Below, in pieces: positions 41,416 through 43,846 of a stretch of DNA of 43,846 nt. The DNA lies in assembly GCA_030041515.1 (NCBI GenBank), contig JASHNS010000010.1, positions 1 through 43,846 on the forward strand, in the 5' to 3' direction. The notes beneath the pieces were generated by a model. The model was not told the DNA's origin, made no database searches, and saw only the letters and a program-made list of their open reading frames with translations. Made by a program: the position numbers and the translations under genes. This stretch comes from Acidobacteriaceae bacterium. Its GTDB lineage: Bacteria; Acidobacteriota; Terriglobia; Terriglobales; Acidobacteriaceae. The first letter of the stretch is position 1; every line of letters begins with the position of its first letter.

Positions 41416-43846
41416 ATGAAGACACGCCTTCGATTCTGCCAAGCTGCTTCCTGGTTCTGTATGGTTTTCTGCCTGCTCTTCGCTGGTGCGGCGAGAGCGC
41501 GGGCGCAGGAGGCGCGGACAGCGAATGCCCCTCCGCAGGCGTACGGACCCTGGAACGCCGAGATTGCGGCGGGCGGTGGCGGGCTCACCTACGGCATCGC
41601 GGACGACGACCTGCTGCTGAAGGCCGATGCACCCTGGACCTTGCTGGCCTGGGTAAAGGCGAGCGATGTGCCGAGCGCGACGGAGCTGGTGGCCGGCATG
41701 GGCGCGCCCGACGACGAGTATTCGCGCTATCTGGCGCTGGCGCCCGGCAAGGCGGTGCTGTACCTGGGCGAGGGCAACACGCTGGAGGGTCCGGCGGCGA
41801 TCGCTCCTGCAACGTGGCATCTGCTGGCAGCAACTTTCGACGGAAAGGAATTCCGGCTGTATGTGGACGGCGCGCAGGTCGCCACGAGCGGCCTGCTGGA
41901 GCCGGGAGAGACGAGCAGCGGGTTGCTGCTGGGCGATGTGAGCCCAACGGTGGAGATTGGTCCGGCACCGGATCCCGCATACTTCCAGGGATTGCGGCCG
42001 ACCGACGAGGCGCATCTGGGGCACTTCGGCGGGAAGGTCTACGGGCTGGAGATCCTGCGCGATGCTCTGGCGGCGGATGCGATTCAGGCCATGGCGGCAA
42101 CGCATCCGGATTTTGCGCTGCCTGTGTACGACCAGGGATCGAAGCCGTGGCCGGTGCAGACACGCGGGCAGGCTGGATATCGCGCGCCCCAGAGTCCGGA
42201 TGAGATGCCGCACAGCCGCGCGCCACTGCAGCAGCCGGAGGCGGTTCCGCCGCCGAGCGGCCCGGCGATCACCGCTGCAGGCACCGATCGGTGGCAGATC
42301 GATGGTGGATGGAAGCTGAGCGCGGCGCCCCAGGTGACCTCCGAGGGCGCGCAGATTTCAGAATCGGATTTCAGTGCGAAGGGATGGTATGCGGCCGTAG
42401 TCCCGGGCACCGTGCTCACTACACTGGTCGATCGCGGCGTCTATCCGAATCCGTACTACGGGCTGAACAATCTGGCGATACCGGAGACGCTCAACAAGCA
42501 GGACTACTGGTACCGGACTGAGTTTCGCGGACCGGAGGCGGCGCGCGGCAAGCGGCTCACGCTGACGTTTGAGGGCATCAACTACAAGGCCGAGGTGTGG
42601 CTCAACGGGCAGCGGCTCGGCACCATCAAGGGGGCATTCATCCGCGGCGTCTTCGACGTGACGGGCATTTTGCGGGCAGGCAGGATCAACGTGCTGGCCG
42701 TACGCGTGTCGCCACCGCCGCATCCTGGGATTCCGCAGGAACAATCCATCAAAGGAGGTCCAGGCGAAAACGGCGGCATGATGTGCCTGGATGGTCCGAC
42801 GTTTGTGGCGACCGAGGGGTGGGACTGGATTCCCGGGATTCGCGACCGCGACACGGGCATTTGGCAGCCGGTGGTGCTGCGCGCGACGGAGGACGTGAAG
42901 ATCGGCGATCCGCAGGTGGTGACAACGCTGCCTTTGCCGAGCCTGGCGAGCGCGAAGGTGGACATCACCGTTCCCCTGACGGATTCCGGGGACAAACCCG
43001 TGCATGCGAAGCTGACGGCGGAATTTGAAGGCGTCACGGTTACAAAAGACGTCGATCTCGCGCCGGGCGAGAATACGGTGAAGCTGACGCCGGCGGCATT
43101 TGCGCAGCTCACTGTGACAAATCCGCGGCTGTGGTGGCCGAATGGGTACGGACCGGCGAATCTCTACCATCTGAAGCTGACAGCGGCGGTGGATGGGCGC
43201 GTGTCGGACACGAAGACGCTGCAATTCGGGATTCGCGAGATCACGTACGAACTGAGTTTGCTCGATCCGGCTGGTCATCTGGATCGGGTAACTTTCTCGC
43301 CGACCGCTGCCTGGGACGCAGGCGAGACGCAGCCGGCGATCGACACCGCGCTTGGGGGAATTCGCGATATTCCCGTTGCCGATGCGCCACCGCCGAATGC
43401 GCCGCCCTCGTGGCGGGAGTTCGCGCATGCCTGGGTGGAGTCGCTCACAACCGCGGGCGAGCACTCCGCTGCCATCGCGCCGAGCAGCGATGTGGGGACG
43501 TCGCCGTATCTTGTGATCCTGGTCAACGGCGTGCGCATCGCCGTGCGTGGCGGCAACTGGGGCATGGACGACGCGATGAAGGATGTATCGCGCGCCCATC
43601 TGGAGCCGTACTTCCGGCTGCATCGCGATGCCGGCGAAAATGTCATTCGCAACTGGGTGGGGCAGAGCACCGAGGAGACTTTCTACGATCTCGCCGATCA
43701 ATACGGTTTGCTGGTGTGGAACGATTTCTGGGACTCCACGGAAAATTACAACCTGGAGGCGCAGAATCCGGCCCTGTTTCTGAAAAACGCTCGCGACGTC
43801 ATCCTGCGCTTTCGCAACCATCCGTCGATCGCGGTGTGGTGCGGGC
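41416..43846 (+). CDS. Secreted LamG-GH2 glycoside hydrolase, N-terminal 810 residues (3' end outside window)
   Basis: The frame from ATG 41416 stays open to the right edge. A signal peptide (WFCMVFCLLFAGAARARAQ) precedes a LamG/concanavalin-like domain (about 50-215, with PWTLLAWVKA and TWHLLAATFDGKEFRLYVDG). A Pro-rich linker leads to the GH2 sugar-binding domain (WQIDGGWKLS near 291; GINYKAEVWLNGQRLGTIKG near 391), immunoglobulin-like domains, and the start of the TIM barrel (RGGNWGMDDAM near 710; DQYGLLVWNDFW). The RGGNW motif favours exo-beta-glucosaminidase or beta-mannosidase over beta-galactosidase. The expected catalytic acid/base follows WCG, just past the window. AAAGGA is about 11 nt before the ATG. 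Confidence 0.88.
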   Translation, partial: MKTRLRFCQAASWFCMVFCLLFAGAARARAQEARTANAPPQAYGPWNAEIAAGGGGLTYGIADDDLLLKADAPWTLLAWVKASDVPSATELVAGMGAPDDEYSRYLALAPGKAVLYLGEGNTLEGPAAIAPATWHLLAATFDGKEFRLYVDGAQVATSGLLEPGETSSGLLLGDVSPTVEIGPAPDPAYFQGLRPTDEAHLGHFGGKVYGLEILRDALAADAIQAMAATHPDFALPVYDQGSKPWPVQTRGQAGYRAPQSPDEMPHSRAPLQQPEAVPPPSGPAITAAGTDRWQIDGGWKLSAAPQVTSEGAQISESDFSAKGWYAAVVPGTVLTTLVDRGVYPNPYYGLNNLAIPETLNKQDYWYRTEFRGPEAARGKRLTLTFEGINYKAEVWLNGQRLGTIKGAFIRGVFDVTGILRAGRINVLAVRVSPPPHPGIPQEQSIKGGPGENGGMMCLDGPTFVATEGWDWIPGIRDRDTGIWQPVVLRATEDVKIGDPQVVTTLPLPSLASAKVDITVPLTDSGDKPVHAKLTAEFEGVTVTKDVDLAPGENTVKLTPAAFAQLTVTNPRLWWPNGYGPANLYHLKLTAAVDGRVSDTKTLQFGIREITYELSLLDPAGHLDRVTFSPTAAWDAGETQPAIDTALGGIRDIPVADAPPPNAPPSWREFAHAWVESLTTAGEHSAAIAPSSDVGTSPYLVILVNGVRIAVRGGNWGMDDAMKDVSRAHLEPYFRLHRDAGENVIRNWVGQSTEETFYDLADQYGLLVWNDFWDSTENYNLEAQNPALFLKNARDVILRFRNHPSIAVWCG

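Noticed and set aside
42358-43821. A 487-codon minus-strand frame at the right end
   Set aside because: It is antisense to the GH2 gene and has low-complexity composition with no recognisable domain.

Overview
The window looks like chromosomal DNA of an Acidobacteriota member, probably Terriglobia/Acidobacteriales. It is GC-rich and densely packed. It carries a B12-dependent ribonucleotide reductase, a short omega-like protein next to rho, chromosomal parAB with GC-rich parS sites, and many small hypotheticals of the kind seen in that phylum. No ribosomal RNA or tRNA gene was recognised, so the taxonomic call is inference from protein sequence.

Layout. 1-851 is the 5' part of a gamma-glutamyltransferase gene on the minus strand, running off the left edge. 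nrdJ (1485-4781) sits behind a promoter overlapped by two candidate NrdR boxes, and a tiny basic-protein gene follows. From 4962 to 6989 there is a mobile-repeat neighbourhood: REP-type palindromic repeats flank a DinD-like gene and a REP-associated tyrosine transposase (RAYT). Between 7090 and 7500 lie a perfect 16-bp-arm hairpin and a roughly 190-nt sequence with a strong closing stem (candidate structured RNA), followed by a secreted repeat protein. 8915-16475 holds an MmcQ/YjbR protein, an aroG-recR operon, a DUF2784 membrane protein, an ABC exporter pair, a small cytochrome c, and three EamA/DMT-type transporters (two half-size). 16580-20277 has two small membrane proteins, an ECF sigma factor with a membrane partner, and an FHA-GAF-PP2C phosphatase. 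A GT4 glycosyltransferase follows.

21504-26310 is a core informational block on the minus strand: parB, parA, two parS sites, a small coiled protein, rho and an omega-like gene. After small genes, a gamma-carbonic-anhydrase-family gene is divergent from pheS-pheT; this PheT lacks the usual N-terminal tRNA-binding (EMAP/OB) domain. 31445-36096 holds small hydrophilic proteins, a tandem pair of paralogous membrane proteins and a secreted papain-like protein. A HAD hydrolase, an AbrB-Doc toxin-antitoxin module and mfd follow. The window ends inside a secreted LamG-GH2 glycosidase cut just before its expected catalytic acid/base.

Regulation. Many genes have strong Shine-Dalgarno sites and 4-bp stop/start overlaps, indicating coupled operons. 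At least nine genes instead have no Shine-Dalgarno and a TANNNT hexamer 6-11 nt before the start codon, suggesting leaderless or nearly leaderless mRNAs. The two long open frames that leave the window (gamma-glutamyltransferase and GH2) have no stop inside it.
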